A DNA stretch of 14,823 bases from Chloroflexota bacterium (lineage in GTDB: Bacteria > Chloroflexota > Dormibacteria > CF-121): positions 1-14,823 of the forward strand of contig VBIS01000034.1 of assembly GCA_005880605.1 (NCBI GenBank), given 5' to 3'. A program made the position numbers and the translations under genes. Below the pieces are notes generated by a model, which made no database searches, was not told the origin of the DNA, and saw only the letters and a list, made by a program, of their open reading frames with translations. Positions 1 through 7,322 of the stretch are shown here, in pieces; position 1 is the first letter of the stretch; every line of letters begins with the position of its first letter.

Positions 1-294
1 GCCGAGGCGATGCAGCGGGCCGGGGTCGAGAACCGCTTCTCGACCGATGGCGAGCCGCCGCCGTTCGCCGTGTCGGACGACCGGGTCACGACCTGGCTCG
101 ACGTCACTCCCTTCATCGACAAGAAGCTCGCGGCCATGCGCGCGCATCGAACCCAGATTCCCGAGGACAGCTGGTTTTTGAAGCTCAGCGAGGTGCTGGG
201 TCCGAAAGCATGGGGCATCGAAACCTTTGAGCGGGTGCGCAGCTCGGTCGAGGCGCCCATCCCGGAGGACGATCTCTTCGCTGGACTTCGATGA
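1..294 (+). CDS. PIG-L/LmbE family deacetylase, C-terminal part
   Basis: The reading frame is open from the window's left edge to a TGA at 292-294, so only the last 97 or so residues are present. The segment with 'DVTPFIDKKLAAMRAHRTQIPEDSWF' as its core (shown here only as the motif DKKLAAMRAHRTQ) followed by a Gly-x-Glu-x-Phe motif matches the C-terminal end of PIG-L (GlcNAc-PI de-N-acetylase/LmbE-like) zinc-dependent deacetylases. In that family a conserved K...A...AHxTQ helix closes the active site. The N-terminal zinc-binding AHPDD motif lies outside the window. Substrate cannot be told: family members act on GlcNAc-inositol, mycothiol or bacillithiol conjugates, or antibiotics. Its TGA overlaps the ATG of the next gene (ATGA), so the two are probably translationally coupled. 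Family call is fairly secure; function is inference. Confidence 0.72.
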   Translation, partial: AEAMQRAGVENRFSTDGEPPPFAVSDDRVTTWLDVTPFIDKKLAAMRAHRTQIPEDSWFLKLSEVLGPKAWGIETFERVRSSVEAPIPEDDLFAGLR

Positions 295-866
295 CCACCG
301 CCACCGAAACGGCCCTGGACCAGGTAGCGGCCCTGCTGCGGACGGCACGTTCGGCCATCGCGTTTACCGGGGCGGGGATTTCGGTCGAGAGTGGCATCCC
401 CCACTTTCGGGGCGAGGGCGGGCTCTGGACCAAGTTCGATCCCTACAAGGTGGCGCACATCGACACCTTTCGGAAAGATCCGGCGCAGTACTGGACCTAC
501 AGCCTCGAGCACCGGCGCGCGGACGCCGAGCCGAATCCCGCCCATCGAGCGCTCGTGGAGCTCGAGTCGCGTGGCCACCTGCGCGCCGTCATCACGCAGA
601 ACACCGACGGCCTGCATCAGAAGGCCGGTAATCGGCAGGTCATCGAGCTGCACGGCTCGTCCAAGAGCGTCGTCTGCCTCGATTGTGAGGCGCGGTTTCC
701 GCGCGCCGAGATCGACCGGCGCAATCGCGAGCATTGTCCGCCGAGCTGCCCGTCCTGTGGCGGCCAGTTCCTGAAGCCGACCGTCGTGCTCTTTGGCGAG
801 GCGCTGCCAGAGGCGGCGCTACGCGAGGCGCAGGTGCTCGCGATGGCGGCTGACGTGCCACTGTGA
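291..866 (+). CDS. Sir2-family NAD-dependent protein deacylase, truncated by internal loss
   Basis: The ATG overlaps the upstream TGA as ATGA. The 191-residue product begins as a typical bacterial sirtuin. The NAD-binding motif GAGISVESGIPHFRG is at about residues 27-41, TQNTDGLHQKAG at 102-113, the catalytic His at 121 (ELHGS), and the zinc cysteines at C129, C132, C153 and C156. Sirtuins remove acyl groups from protein lysines using NAD+. The frame stops right after 'AMAADVPL', where the family continues with a GTSL-x-V-x-P motif and the second half of the Rossmann fold. The family's C-terminal end reappears in another frame immediately downstream (866-928). About 40-45 residues (3n+1 bases) are therefore missing. 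As written the protein would lack part of the NAD site and is probably inactive. If the gap is an assembly join, the real gene would encode about 250 residues. Confidence 0.88.
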   Translation: MTTATETALDQVAALLRTARSAIAFTGAGISVESGIPHFRGEGGLWTKFDPYKVAHIDTFRKDPAQYWTYSLEHRRADAEPNPAHRALVELESRGHLRAVITQNTDGLHQKAGNRQVIELHGSSKSVVCLDCEARFPRAEIDRRNREHCPPSCPSCGGQFLKPTVVLFGEALPEAALREAQVLAMAADVPL

Positions 867-928
867 TCCATGGCAAGGCGGGCGAGGTTCTCCCAGAAAT
901 CGTTCGCCGGATCCCCCGGGATAGGTAG
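866..928 (+). pseudogene. Sir2 C-terminal remnant, out of frame
   Basis: Read from 866 in the +2 frame, this stretch encodes IHGKAGEVLPEIVRRIP and then RDR, ending in TAG at 926-928. The 'G.AGEVLPEIV' motif is the typical last helix of bacterial sirtuins. It is the missing end of the preceding sirtuin gene, displaced by loss of an internal segment at about 862-866. It has no start or ribosome binding site of its own and is not a separate gene. Confidence 0.8.
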
Positions 929-937
929 GGCGGGCGG

Positions 938-1258
938 TTACGTCGGCTCGGCCACGGGGAAGGTCTGGCCACAGGCAGGACACACGACTACCAGCTGCTC
1001 TTTCGGCGCACTGAAGAGCTCCTCACAGCTCGGGCAGGCAAACTCGCGCGCAGGACTTTCCTCTGCGAGCCGGTCCTCGGTCATGGCATCCGCCACGGCG
1101 CCCAGGTCGACCGCGGGGCTGCCGCATTCGGTGCAGCGGTACAGCGGGGCGTCGACCACCTTGTAATCGAGGTAGCGCCCCGCGCTGTCAACGTAGACCG
1201 ATGCGTTCCACAGCTCGAACCGGTTGGTGCTGCACCGGTTCGGACAGGCCAGGTACAT
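938..1258 (-). CDS. Small double zinc-ribbon protein
   Basis: This 106-residue protein has eight cysteines in four pairs: C5/C9 (CPNRC), C42/C45 (CTEC), C75/C78 (CPSC) and C93/C96 (CPAC). That is the layout of two zinc ribbons, with an acidic/Ala-rich linker (about 50-72) between them. There is no catalytic motif and no membrane segment. The start is well supported: its ATG (1258-1256) shares a base with the TGA of the upstream aminotransferase gene (TGATG), so it is the second gene of that operon. It ends in TAA at 940-938, ten bases from the sirtuin remnant on the opposite strand. Zinc ribbons of this kind often bind nucleic acid or a protein partner. I do not recognise a named family, so the function is unknown. 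The coding call is strong because of the Cys spacing and coupling. Confidence 0.8.
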   Translation of the reverse strand: MYLACPNRCSTNRFELWNASVYVDSAGRYLDYKVVDAPLYRCTECGSPAVDLGAVADAMTEDRLAEESPAREFACPSCEELFSAPKEQLVVVCPACGQTFPVAEPT

Positions 1259-2418
1259 CAGGACACCCGCTGGAGTTTCTTGAGCCGGTCGGCCGCCCGG
1301 CGCAGGGTGTCCATCTTCTTGGGAAACGAGAATCGAATCTGCCGTCGACCGCGCTCCGGCTCCAGGTAGAAGCTGCTCCCCGGGACCGTGGCGAGCCCGA
1401 TCTCGCGCACCATCCGGTGGGCGAGGCTCACGTCATCTTCGCCGAAGGCGCTGATGTCGGTCATCACGTAGTAGGCGCCATCGGGTGGGAAGGCTTTGAA
1501 ACCGGCGCCGTCGAGGATCTCGAGCATGAAATCGCGGCGCTCGCGATAGGCATGGAGCAAGTCGACGTAATACTGGTCGGGAAACCGCAGCGCGGTGGCG
1601 GCCGCCACCTGCAACGGATGCGGGGCGCCCACGGTGACGAAGTCATGGACTTTCCTGATCGCGTTCGTCATTGCGGCCGGCGCGATGGCATAGGCCAGCC
1701 GCCAGCCGGTCACTGAGTACGTCTTCGATAGACCGTTGATGGTGACGGTTCGCTCGCGCATGCCATCGAGCATCGCAATGCTGATGTGCTCGCCCGAGTA
1801 AACGAGATGTTCGTAGATCTCGTCGGTGATCGCCAGCGCGTCGAACTCCTGGCAGAGGCCGGCGATGAACGCCAGCTCGTCCCGGCTGTAGACCTTGCCG
1901 GTCGGATTGTGCGGGGTGTTGATGATGATGGCGCGCGTCTTCGCGTTGAAGGCCTGGCGCAAACGGTCGCGATCGAAGTGCCAGTCGGGGGGAACCAGCG
2001 GCACCACCACCGGCGTCGCGCCTGAGAGGATGCAATCCGGCCCGTAGTTCTCGTAGAACGGTTCGAAAATAATCACCTCGTCGCCCGGATCGATCAGCGC
2101 CAGGATGGTCGACAGCATCGCCTCGGTCACGCCGCAGCAGACCGTGATCTCGGTCTCGGGGTCGACCGTCATCTGACGGAAATGCTTGGTCTTGGTCGCG
2201 ATCGCCTCGCGCATCACCTTCGCGCCCCAGGTGGTCGCGTACTGGTTGAAGTCGTTACGGATGGCGTCGACCGCCGCCTCTTTCAGTTCGGTCGGGGCGG
2301 CGAAGTCCGGGAACCCCTGGGCCAGGTTGAGGCAGCCATCGCCATGCTCGGCGATGCAAAGCCGGGTCATCTCCCGAATGACCGACTCGGTGAACAGCCT
2401 GGACTTGTTGGAGATCAT
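1258..2418 (-). CDS. Class I PLP-dependent aminotransferase (kynurenine/methionine aminotransferase-like)
   Basis: This is a complete 386-residue fold-type I aminotransferase with N-terminal NLAQGFPDF (31-39), HNPTG (170-174) with PLP-binding Asn171, TDEIYEHL with Asp199 and Tyr202, and the Schiff-base lysine K232 in NGLSKTYSVTGWR. The C-terminal RQIRFSF carries the carboxylate-binding Arg. The GFPDF/IYEHL pattern resembles kynurenine/glutamine transaminase K and YbdL-like methionine aminotransferases. It should transfer the amino group of an aromatic or sulfur amino acid to a 2-oxo acid in the cytosol. I chose the ATG at 2418-2416 (MISNKSRLF). An upstream ATG at 2460 would add 14 unrelated residues and overlap the divergent gene. 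There is no Shine-Dalgarno sequence before 2418, so a leaderless mRNA is possible. It is followed, overlapping by one base, by the zinc-ribbon gene. Exact substrate is uncertain. Confidence 0.9.
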   Translation of the reverse strand: MISNKSRLFTESVIREMTRLCIAEHGDGCLNLAQGFPDFAAPTELKEAAVDAIRNDFNQYATTWGAKVMREAIATKTKHFRQMTVDPETEITVCCGVTEAMLSTILALIDPGDEVIIFEPFYENYGPDCILSGATPVVVPLVPPDWHFDRDRLRQAFNAKTRAIIINTPHNPTGKVYSRDELAFIAGLCQEFDALAITDEIYEHLVYSGEHISIAMLDGMRERTVTINGLSKTYSVTGWRLAYAIAPAAMTNAIRKVHDFVTVGAPHPLQVAAATALRFPDQYYVDLLHAYRERRDFMLEILDGAGFKAFPPDGAYYVMTDISAFGEDDVSLAHRMVREIGLATVPGSSFYLEPERGRRQIRFSFPKKMDTLRRAADRLKKLQRVS

Positions 2419-2439
2419 GGCGCGCGGCACGACACTAGA

Positions 2440-3618
2440 ATGCCAGAAGTGTCGCGCCAAACCGGCCAGGCGAACGGCGTCGCGGCGTTCCGCAAACAGT
2501 TCCCGATCTTCGAGCAGAAGGTGTACCTGAGCAGCTGCTCGCAGGGTGCCCTGTCGACCCCGGTGGAGGCGAGCCTCCAGGAATTTATCGAGTCATGGCA
2601 CACGCATGGCAACCCGTGGGAGACCTGGGTGAGGCGGATGGAGGAACTACGGGCGGAATTTGCGGCGCTGATCAATGCCAGCGCAGACGAAGTCGCCGTC
2701 ACCTTTTCGGTCTCGACGGCCCTTAACTCGCTGGCCAGCGCCCTGGACTACCGCGAACGGTCCGGCGTCGTCACCAGCGATTTCGACTTTCCGACCGTCG
2801 GTCACGTCTGGCTGGCCCAGCAGCGCCGCGGTGCACGCGTGAGCTTCGCGAAGGCGGACGGCAATCGCCTCCCGCTCAACTCGTTCGAAGAAATCGTCGA
2901 CCAGCAGACGGCGCTGGTGTCGACGACGCATGTCTGCTACAAGAACGGCTTCAAGAACAATGTCAGCGCGCTGGCGGAGCTCGCCCACGAGCGGGGGGCC
3001 TACCTGCTGATCGACGCTTACCAGAGCATGGGGACGCAGCCGATGGACGTCAAGGCGCTCGACCTCGACTTCCTCGTCACGGGCGCTCTGAAGTACTTGC
3101 TCGGCTCGCCGGGCGTGGCCTTCATGTACGTTCGGCGCGAGCTGATCGAGCGTTTAGAACCGGCGGACTCGGGGTGGTTCGGGCAGGAAAACGTCTTCGC
3201 CTACGACGTCCACCACCTGCGCTACGCGGCGCAAGCGCGCCGGTTCGAGACCGGTTCGCCACCGGTGCCGAACGTCTATGCGGCGCTGGCCGCGCTGCGG
3301 CTGATTGCCGGAGTCGGTCTCGCCACCATCGAGGAGCACGTCCGCGAGCTGATGAGCCGCTTCATCGCTGGGGCGCGGCAACGGGGACTTCACCTGATCA
3401 CCCCGGAGGAACCAGCCGACCGGGGCCCGCTGGCCATGGTCAAGTCCGCCGATGCCCCGAAGCTCGTGGCGGTGCTGGCGAAAGACGGCATCCTTTGCTC
3501 GACACGCGACGGCGCGCTGCGGGTGTCGCTCCACTACTACAACACGGCCGAGGATGTCGATGCCGTCCTTGCCGGCCTCGACCGTCATCCGGAGCTTCTC
3601 GTCACCACCGCCGATTAG
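2440..3618 (+). CDS. Class V aminotransferase-fold PLP enzyme (cysteine desulfurase/kynureninase-like)
   Basis: This is a 392-residue fold-type I, class V PLP protein. The PLP-stacking His164 lies in STTHVCYKNG, Asp192 in LLIDAYQSMG, and the Schiff-base lysine is K218 in VTGALKYLLGSPG. The C-terminus has FETGSPPVPNVYA (a substrate-binding loop) and a small domain ending near ALRVSLHYYNT. No cysteine sits where NifS/SufS desulfurases carry their catalytic one, and the pattern is closer to kynureninase, selenocysteine-lyase-like or isopenicillin-N-epimerase-like members. The reaction is not assignable. I chose the ATG at 2440; a GTG at 2449 is also in frame, and neither has a clear ribosome binding site. 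It is divergent from the class I aminotransferase with only 21 bases between starts. An open frame reaches back to 2182, but that extension is antisense to the aminotransferase. Confidence 0.85.
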   Translation: MPEVSRQTGQANGVAAFRKQFPIFEQKVYLSSCSQGALSTPVEASLQEFIESWHTHGNPWETWVRRMEELRAEFAALINASADEVAVTFSVSTALNSLASALDYRERSGVVTSDFDFPTVGHVWLAQQRRGARVSFAKADGNRLPLNSFEEIVDQQTALVSTTHVCYKNGFKNNVSALAELAHERGAYLLIDAYQSMGTQPMDVKALDLDFLVTGALKYLLGSPGVAFMYVRRELIERLEPADSGWFGQENVFAYDVHHLRYAAQARRFETGSPPVPNVYAALAALRLIAGVGLATIEEHVRELMSRFIAGARQRGLHLITPEEPADRGPLAMVKSADAPKLVAVLAKDGILCSTRDGALRVSLHYYNTAEDVDAVLAGLDRHPELLVTTAD

Positions 3619-3726
3619 AAAGCGTTAGACGCAGCCGGTCGGCGGTTGCTCTCCGTGATCCAACCGTGTATAAAGAGCGCACCGAATTTAGGTCTTCGAC
3701 GAAGGAAGAGGAGGTCGACAGGAAGC
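3619..3726 (+). promoter_or_regulatory. Promoter region of the ABC importer operon
   Basis: This 108-base gap is the longest non-coding stretch of the window. It holds TATAAA at 3669-3674 (5 of 6 to the -10 consensus) with TTGCTC at 3646-3651 exactly 17 bases upstream as a weak -35 (3 of 6). An imperfect hairpin (3631-3637 with 3643-3649, 7 pairs, 5-base loop) overlaps the -35; it has no T-tract, so it is not a clear terminator for the gene before it. Purine-rich GAGGAGG at 3707-3713, 13 bases before the ATG, may be the ribosome binding site. Promoter assignment is by pattern only. Confidence 0.5.
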
Positions 3727-4923
3727 ATGGCACAGCCAAGGATTCTCGTCCTCATCGCCATGGCCGGCATAGGGCTGGCGGCGTGTGGCGGCAGTACGGG
3801 CGGCGGCGCAGCGACGAACAAGCCCGATAAGGTCCAGATCGCTGCCGAAGGACCATTTACCGGGGACCAGGCGTCGATCGGAGCTGGCGCGCTCAAGGCG
3901 ATCCAGCTGGCGGTCAAAGATTTCAACGCTGCTGGCGGAGTCAACGGCACCCAGGTGCAGCTCGTCATCTGGGATGACCAGCACTCCGCGCAGGTAGCCC
4001 AGACCCTCCAGGCGGCCGGTATTTCCGACCCGACGGTGCTCGGCATCGTGGGGCCGATGAACTCGGGCGTCGTTTTGGGTTCGGTCACGGGGCTGCAAAG
4101 TGCGACCCCGCCGCTGCCGTTCGTGAGTGAGTCGGCCTCAAACGTCAAGGTCACCGACTCCGGCTGGAGCGTTGCCCACCGCGTCAATGCCCGCGACGAC
4201 GCCCAAGGCCCGGCGGATGCGAAGTTCATGATCGACCAGGGCGCCAAGAAGGTCGAGGTGATGGACGCCAAGTCCGATTACTCGACCGCGCTGGCGGATC
4301 AGACCGAGGCGGCGCTGAAGGCAAAGAACATCCCGACCCAGCGCGACAGCGTCAAGGCGGGGACCACTGACTTCAGCACCATCATCACCAAGATCCATTC
4401 ATTCAATGCTGACTGGGTCTACTTCGCCGACGAGGGTCCGGAAGCGGCGCCCTTCGTGTCGCAGATGAAGCAGTCGAACCTGAACATCGGCCAGAACATT
4501 AACTTTTTGGGAACCGACGGTGAGGAAGACTCGTCGATCATCACCAAGTCGCAGGGTGCCTACGATGGCGCCTACGCGACCAACATCACCGCGGACCCGG
4601 CTGGTGTTTCGGGCAGCGCTGCCGCCGCCTACGTGACCGAGTACAAGGCGGCGTACGGCGCCGATTCGCTGAGCTCGGCGGGACCGTTCTACGGCTCTGC
4701 CTATGAGGCGGCGCAGACGTTGCTGCAGGCGATCAAGAGTTCGCCCGTAAACAACGGCAAGATCTCACGCACCGACGTGATCAGTCATCTCGCGAGCGAT
4801 ACCTTCACCACGATTTTTGGCTCGGTGAAGTTCAATTCGAAGGGTGACGTCGCCGGCGGCGGCATCTACGTCTACCAGGCAAAAGGCAACGCGATGGTGG
4901 TCCTCAAGCAAGTCTCCGGCTAA
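3727..4923 (+). CDS. ABC importer substrate-binding lipoprotein, branched-chain amino acid type
   Basis: The product is 398 residues long. The N-terminus is a lipoprotein signal: basic start, hydrophobic core, then the lipobox L17-A18-A19-C20, followed by a Gly/Ser/Thr-rich linker that anchors the receptor outside the membrane. The mature part is a periplasmic-binding-protein type I fold (LivJ/LivK-like): 'GPFTGDQASIGAGALKA', 'AVKDFNAAGGVNG', 'VLGIVGPMNSGVV' and 'FVSESAS' are the family's usual landmarks. The likely ligand class is branched-chain or other amino acids, amides or small carboxylates; sequence alone does not decide. It is the first gene of the importer operon, with its own promoter upstream and an intrinsic terminator 13 bases after its TAA. 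That arrangement would give more receptor than permease mRNA. Confidence 0.92.
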   Translation: MAQPRILVLIAMAGIGLAACGGSTGGGAATNKPDKVQIAAEGPFTGDQASIGAGALKAIQLAVKDFNAAGGVNGTQVQLVIWDDQHSAQVAQTLQAAGISDPTVLGIVGPMNSGVVLGSVTGLQSATPPLPFVSESASNVKVTDSGWSVAHRVNARDDAQGPADAKFMIDQGAKKVEVMDAKSDYSTALADQTEAALKAKNIPTQRDSVKAGTTDFSTIITKIHSFNADWVYFADEGPEAAPFVSQMKQSNLNIGQNINFLGTDGEEDSSIITKSQGAYDGAYATNITADPAGVSGSAAAAYVTEYKAAYGADSLSSAGPFYGSAYEAAQTLLQAIKSSPVNNGKISRTDVISHLASDTFTTIFGSVKFNSKGDVAGGGIYVYQAKGNAMVVLKQVSG

Positions 4924-4936
4924 AGGAGTAAGAAGG

Positions 4937-4967
4937 AAAGGGGACGGGCCGATCCCGTCCCCTTTTT
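4937..4967 (+). terminator. Intrinsic terminator after the receptor gene
   Basis: A perfect 12-base-pair stem has AAAGGGGACGGG at 4937-4948 paired with CCCGTCCCCTTT at 4954-4965. The loop is CCGAT, and the T-run occupies 4963-4967. It lies 13 bases past the receptor stop codon. The last T bases are also the beginning of the in-frame TTG (4966) of the permease gene, so the element sits directly against the livH start. It would act as a partial terminator, or stabilise the receptor mRNA 3' end, if the operon is transcribed through. Confidence 0.9.
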
Positions 4968-4974
4968 GATTGCC

Positions 4975-5889
4975 GTGGGTACCTTCCTGCAGCAGCTGAT
5001 CAACGGGCTGGAGCTCGGAAGCCTCTATGCGCTCGTGGCGCTCGGATACACCCTGATCTACGGCATTCTGGAGATGCTCAACTTCGCGCACGGCGACGTC
5101 TACATGGTGGGCGCATTCCTGGCCGCCGGCGTGGCGGCGCTCCTGGTTCACAACGAGCTGGCGGTCATCCCGGCCGGCCTGGTTGTCGGCCTGATGGTGG
5201 TGGTGGCTATGGGCGGGGCGGGGCTGCTCGGCGTTGGGATCGAGCGGGTGGCCTACCGGCCACTCCGTAATGCCAACCGGCTGGCGCCGCTGATCACCGC
5301 CATCGGGGTCTCGCTCTTTTTGGAGAGCGCCGTCCAGGTCTGGGTCAGTCCCGCCCCGGTGCTCGTGCCCAGCAACGCGCTGGTGCCGCAGACCGTCCTC
5401 CACCTTGGTGGCCTGACGACGCCTCTGACCGGTCTCATGCTGTTCGTGATCGCCATCGTCCTGATGATTGCGCTCGATGCCTTCGTTTTTCGGACTCGGT
5501 TTGGCAGCGCCATGCGGGCGACCGCCCAGGACCGTGAGGCGGCCACCTTCATGGGGATCGATGTCGACCGCGTCATCCTGGTGACCTTCTTTGTCGCCTC
5601 GGCGCTGGCGGGCATGGCCGGCGTCCTTTTCGGCCTCTGGCATGCGACCGCCGATTTCTTCATGGGGTACCTGCTCGGCATCAAGGCATTCACGGCCGCG
5701 GTCATCGGCGGCATCGGCAACATTCGCGGCGCCATGATCGGCGGTCTTCTCCTGGGCGTGCTGGAAAGCCTGGCGGGCGGCTTCATCAGCACCCAGTTTC
5801 AGGATACGTTCGTCTTCCTGGCGCTGATCACGGTCTTGCTAATCCGCCCGCAAGGCCTCTTCGGGCAGCCGCTGACGGACCGCGCATGA
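4975..5889 (+). CDS. livH: ABC importer permease, LivH family
   Basis: This is an integral membrane protein of about 304 residues, nearly all hydrophobic segments (about eight). It has the LivH landmarks: FLQQLINGLELGSLYALVALGYT at the N-terminus (split here as FLQQLINGL and LYALVALGYT), LNFAHGD (35-41), IERVAYRPLR, the cytoplasmic coupling region GSAMRATAQDREAA, and a C-terminal GGIGNIRGAMIGG. It forms the transmembrane channel with LivM. GTG at 4975 fits the family N-terminus; TTG at 4966 is in frame but lies inside the terminator T-run. Neither has a Shine-Dalgarno sequence, because the preceding bases are the pyrimidine-rich arm of the hairpin. Its TGA overlaps the next ATG (ATGA). The family call is secure; the start is doubtful. 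Confidence 0.92.
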   Translation: MGTFLQQLINGLELGSLYALVALGYTLIYGILEMLNFAHGDVYMVGAFLAAGVAALLVHNELAVIPAGLVVGLMVVVAMGGAGLLGVGIERVAYRPLRNANRLAPLITAIGVSLFLESAVQVWVSPAPVLVPSNALVPQTVLHLGGLTTPLTGLMLFVIAIVLMIALDAFVFRTRFGSAMRATAQDREAATFMGIDVDRVILVTFFVASALAGMAGVLFGLWHATADFFMGYLLGIKAFTAAVIGGIGNIRGAMIGGLLLGVLESLAGGFISTQFQDTFVFLALITVLLIRPQGLFGQPLTDRA

Positions 5890-7322
5890 GTGCCGAGCCC
5901 GCCCCCACCCGGCCCGTCCAGACGACTCATGCGCTCAAGCGCCTGTGGGAATCGGGCCCGGCCGGCTGGAACCAGGCTCTGACTCGCCCCAGCGTGCTGA
6001 TTCCGTTCTTCGTGCTCGCGGCGGCGGCCCCACTCGTCCTGCAATACGTCGAGGACAACTCGAGGTGGATCGGCGCCCAGTACTGGACCCTGATCCTCGC
6101 CAACTGCGCGATGTATGCGTGCCTGGCGGTTGCGCTCAACCTCGTGGTGGGGTACGCCGGCCTGTTGAACCTCGGATTCATCGCCTTCTTCGGCATCGGA
6201 TCGTATGCCTACGCGCTGGTCGCCAGCGACCAACTGCATCAGCACTACCCGCTCTGGGCGGCGCTGCCGGTGGTGGTCGCGGTGACGCTCGCCTTTGCCC
6301 TTTTGGTCGGCGTCCCGGCGCTACGCCTGCGCGGAGATTACCTGGCGATCGTCACGCTCGGGTTCGGGCTCATCATGCGCGACCTGATCCTCGACCTCGA
6401 CCGCCCGCCGGTTCTGGCCGGTCACCAGTTTGGGCCGGACGGCCTCAACCTGACTGGCGGAACCAACGGCATTCACCAGGTCGATCCGTTCAAGTTGCCG
6501 ACCAGTCTGCCCCTGCTCGGCCCGGTGCCACACTTCCGGATGTACTACTGGATCTTTATCGGCTTCCTGGCACTCGCCGTCTATTGCATGCTGCGCTGGC
6601 GGAACAGCCGCACCGGCCGCGCCTGGGTTGCGATCAGGGACGACGAGCTGGCCGCACGTGCCATGGGCGTCAACACCTTTAAGTACCGGCTGCTGGCGTT
6701 CGCCATGAGCGCTGTCATCGCTGGCATCGTGGGCATGATCGATGCGGCGTTCATCTTCAACGCCTTTCCCGGAAACTTCGATGTCCAGCAGACGGTCATG
6801 GTGTTCATCATGGTCATCCTCGGCGGGCTGGGCAGCATTCCGGGCGCGATCCTGGGTGCTGTCCTGTTCACGGTCCCGCCATTCCTGCTGCAGAAGTTCG
6901 TGTTCTACAAGTACCTGATCATCAGCATCGTGTTGATCGCCACCATGGTGTTCCGGCCGGAAGGGCTGTTGGGCACGGTGTCCATCCGTCCCCGAAAGAA
7001 CCTGGGCGGCACGTTGGAACTGTTGACCGCCGAGTCGGCAGTCGAGGCGTCAGAGTTGCCGGCGGTCACCGACACCGAGGTCGCCGACCTGGAGGCGAGT
7101 GCCGGCGCGATTGTCGAGGATCCTTGTAAGCCTCGTTGGCCCGAACGGGGCGGGCAAGACGACGGTCTTCAACCTGGTCTCCGGCGTGCTGCGCCCGACG
7201 GCGGGATCCGTGCGGTTGCTCGGACGCGACCTGGTGGGCCAGCCGGCGCACCGGATCACGCATCACGGCATCGCGCGCACCTTTCAGAACATCAGGGTGT
7301 TTCCCCAGCTCACCGTGCGTGA
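5886..7322 (+). CDS. livM: ABC importer permease, LivM family (authentic to about 7122)
   Basis: The ATG overlaps the livH stop as ATGA. Residues 1-35 are a polar leader. The multi-span permease domain follows, with LNLVVGYAGLLNLG (84-97), the LRLRGDYLAIVTLGFG region (146-161), the cytoplasmic helix RDDELAARAMGVN (251-263) that docks on the ATPases, GGLGSIPGAILGA (313-325), and the usual ending FRPEGLLG (356-363). An acidic tail (about 364-413) comes next. From about residue 414 (base 7122) the frame reads through livG out of frame (for example CKPRWPERGGQDD), so the last 65 residues or so are not real LivM sequence. The true livM stop appears to be lost in a missing segment at about 7115-7128. 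It pairs with LivH to form the membrane pore. Confidence 0.85.
   Translation: MSAEPAPTRPVQTTHALKRLWESGPAGWNQALTRPSVLIPFFVLAAAAPLVLQYVEDNSRWIGAQYWTLILANCAMYACLAVALNLVVGYAGLLNLGFIAFFGIGSYAYALVASDQLHQHYPLWAALPVVVAVTLAFALLVGVPALRLRGDYLAIVTLGFGLIMRDLILDLDRPPVLAGHQFGPDGLNLTGGTNGIHQVDPFKLPTSLPLLGPVPHFRMYYWIFIGFLALAVYCMLRWRNSRTGRAWVAIRDDELAARAMGVNTFKYRLLAFAMSAVIAGIVGMIDAAFIFNAFPGNFDVQQTVMVFIMVILGGLGSIPGAILGAVLFTVPPFLLQKFVFYKYLIISIVLIATMVFRPEGLLGTVSIRPRKNLGGTLELLTAESAVEASELPAVTDTEVADLEASAGAIVEDPCKPRWPERGGQDDGLQPGLRRAAPDGGIRAVARTRPGGPAGAPDHASRHRAHLSEHQGVSPAHRA

Noticed and set aside
2182..2439. Long N-terminal extension of the class V PLP enzyme
   Set aside because: It is antisense to the aminotransferase coding region, and family similarity begins only after 2440.
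3631..3649. Hairpin after the class V gene as an intrinsic terminator
   Set aside because: The seven-pair stem includes a G-T pair and no T-run follows; mentioned only as part of the promoter region.
4765..5643. 292-codon open frame on the - strand over livH
   Set aside because: The His/Asp/Gln/Arg-rich translation is the complement of hydrophobic livH codons and has no motif.
7099..7322. LivM extending to 7322 as a natural LivM-LivG fusion in one frame
   Set aside because: Beyond about 7122 the LivM frame reads livG codons out of register (CKPRWPERGGQDD), so the extension is not real protein.
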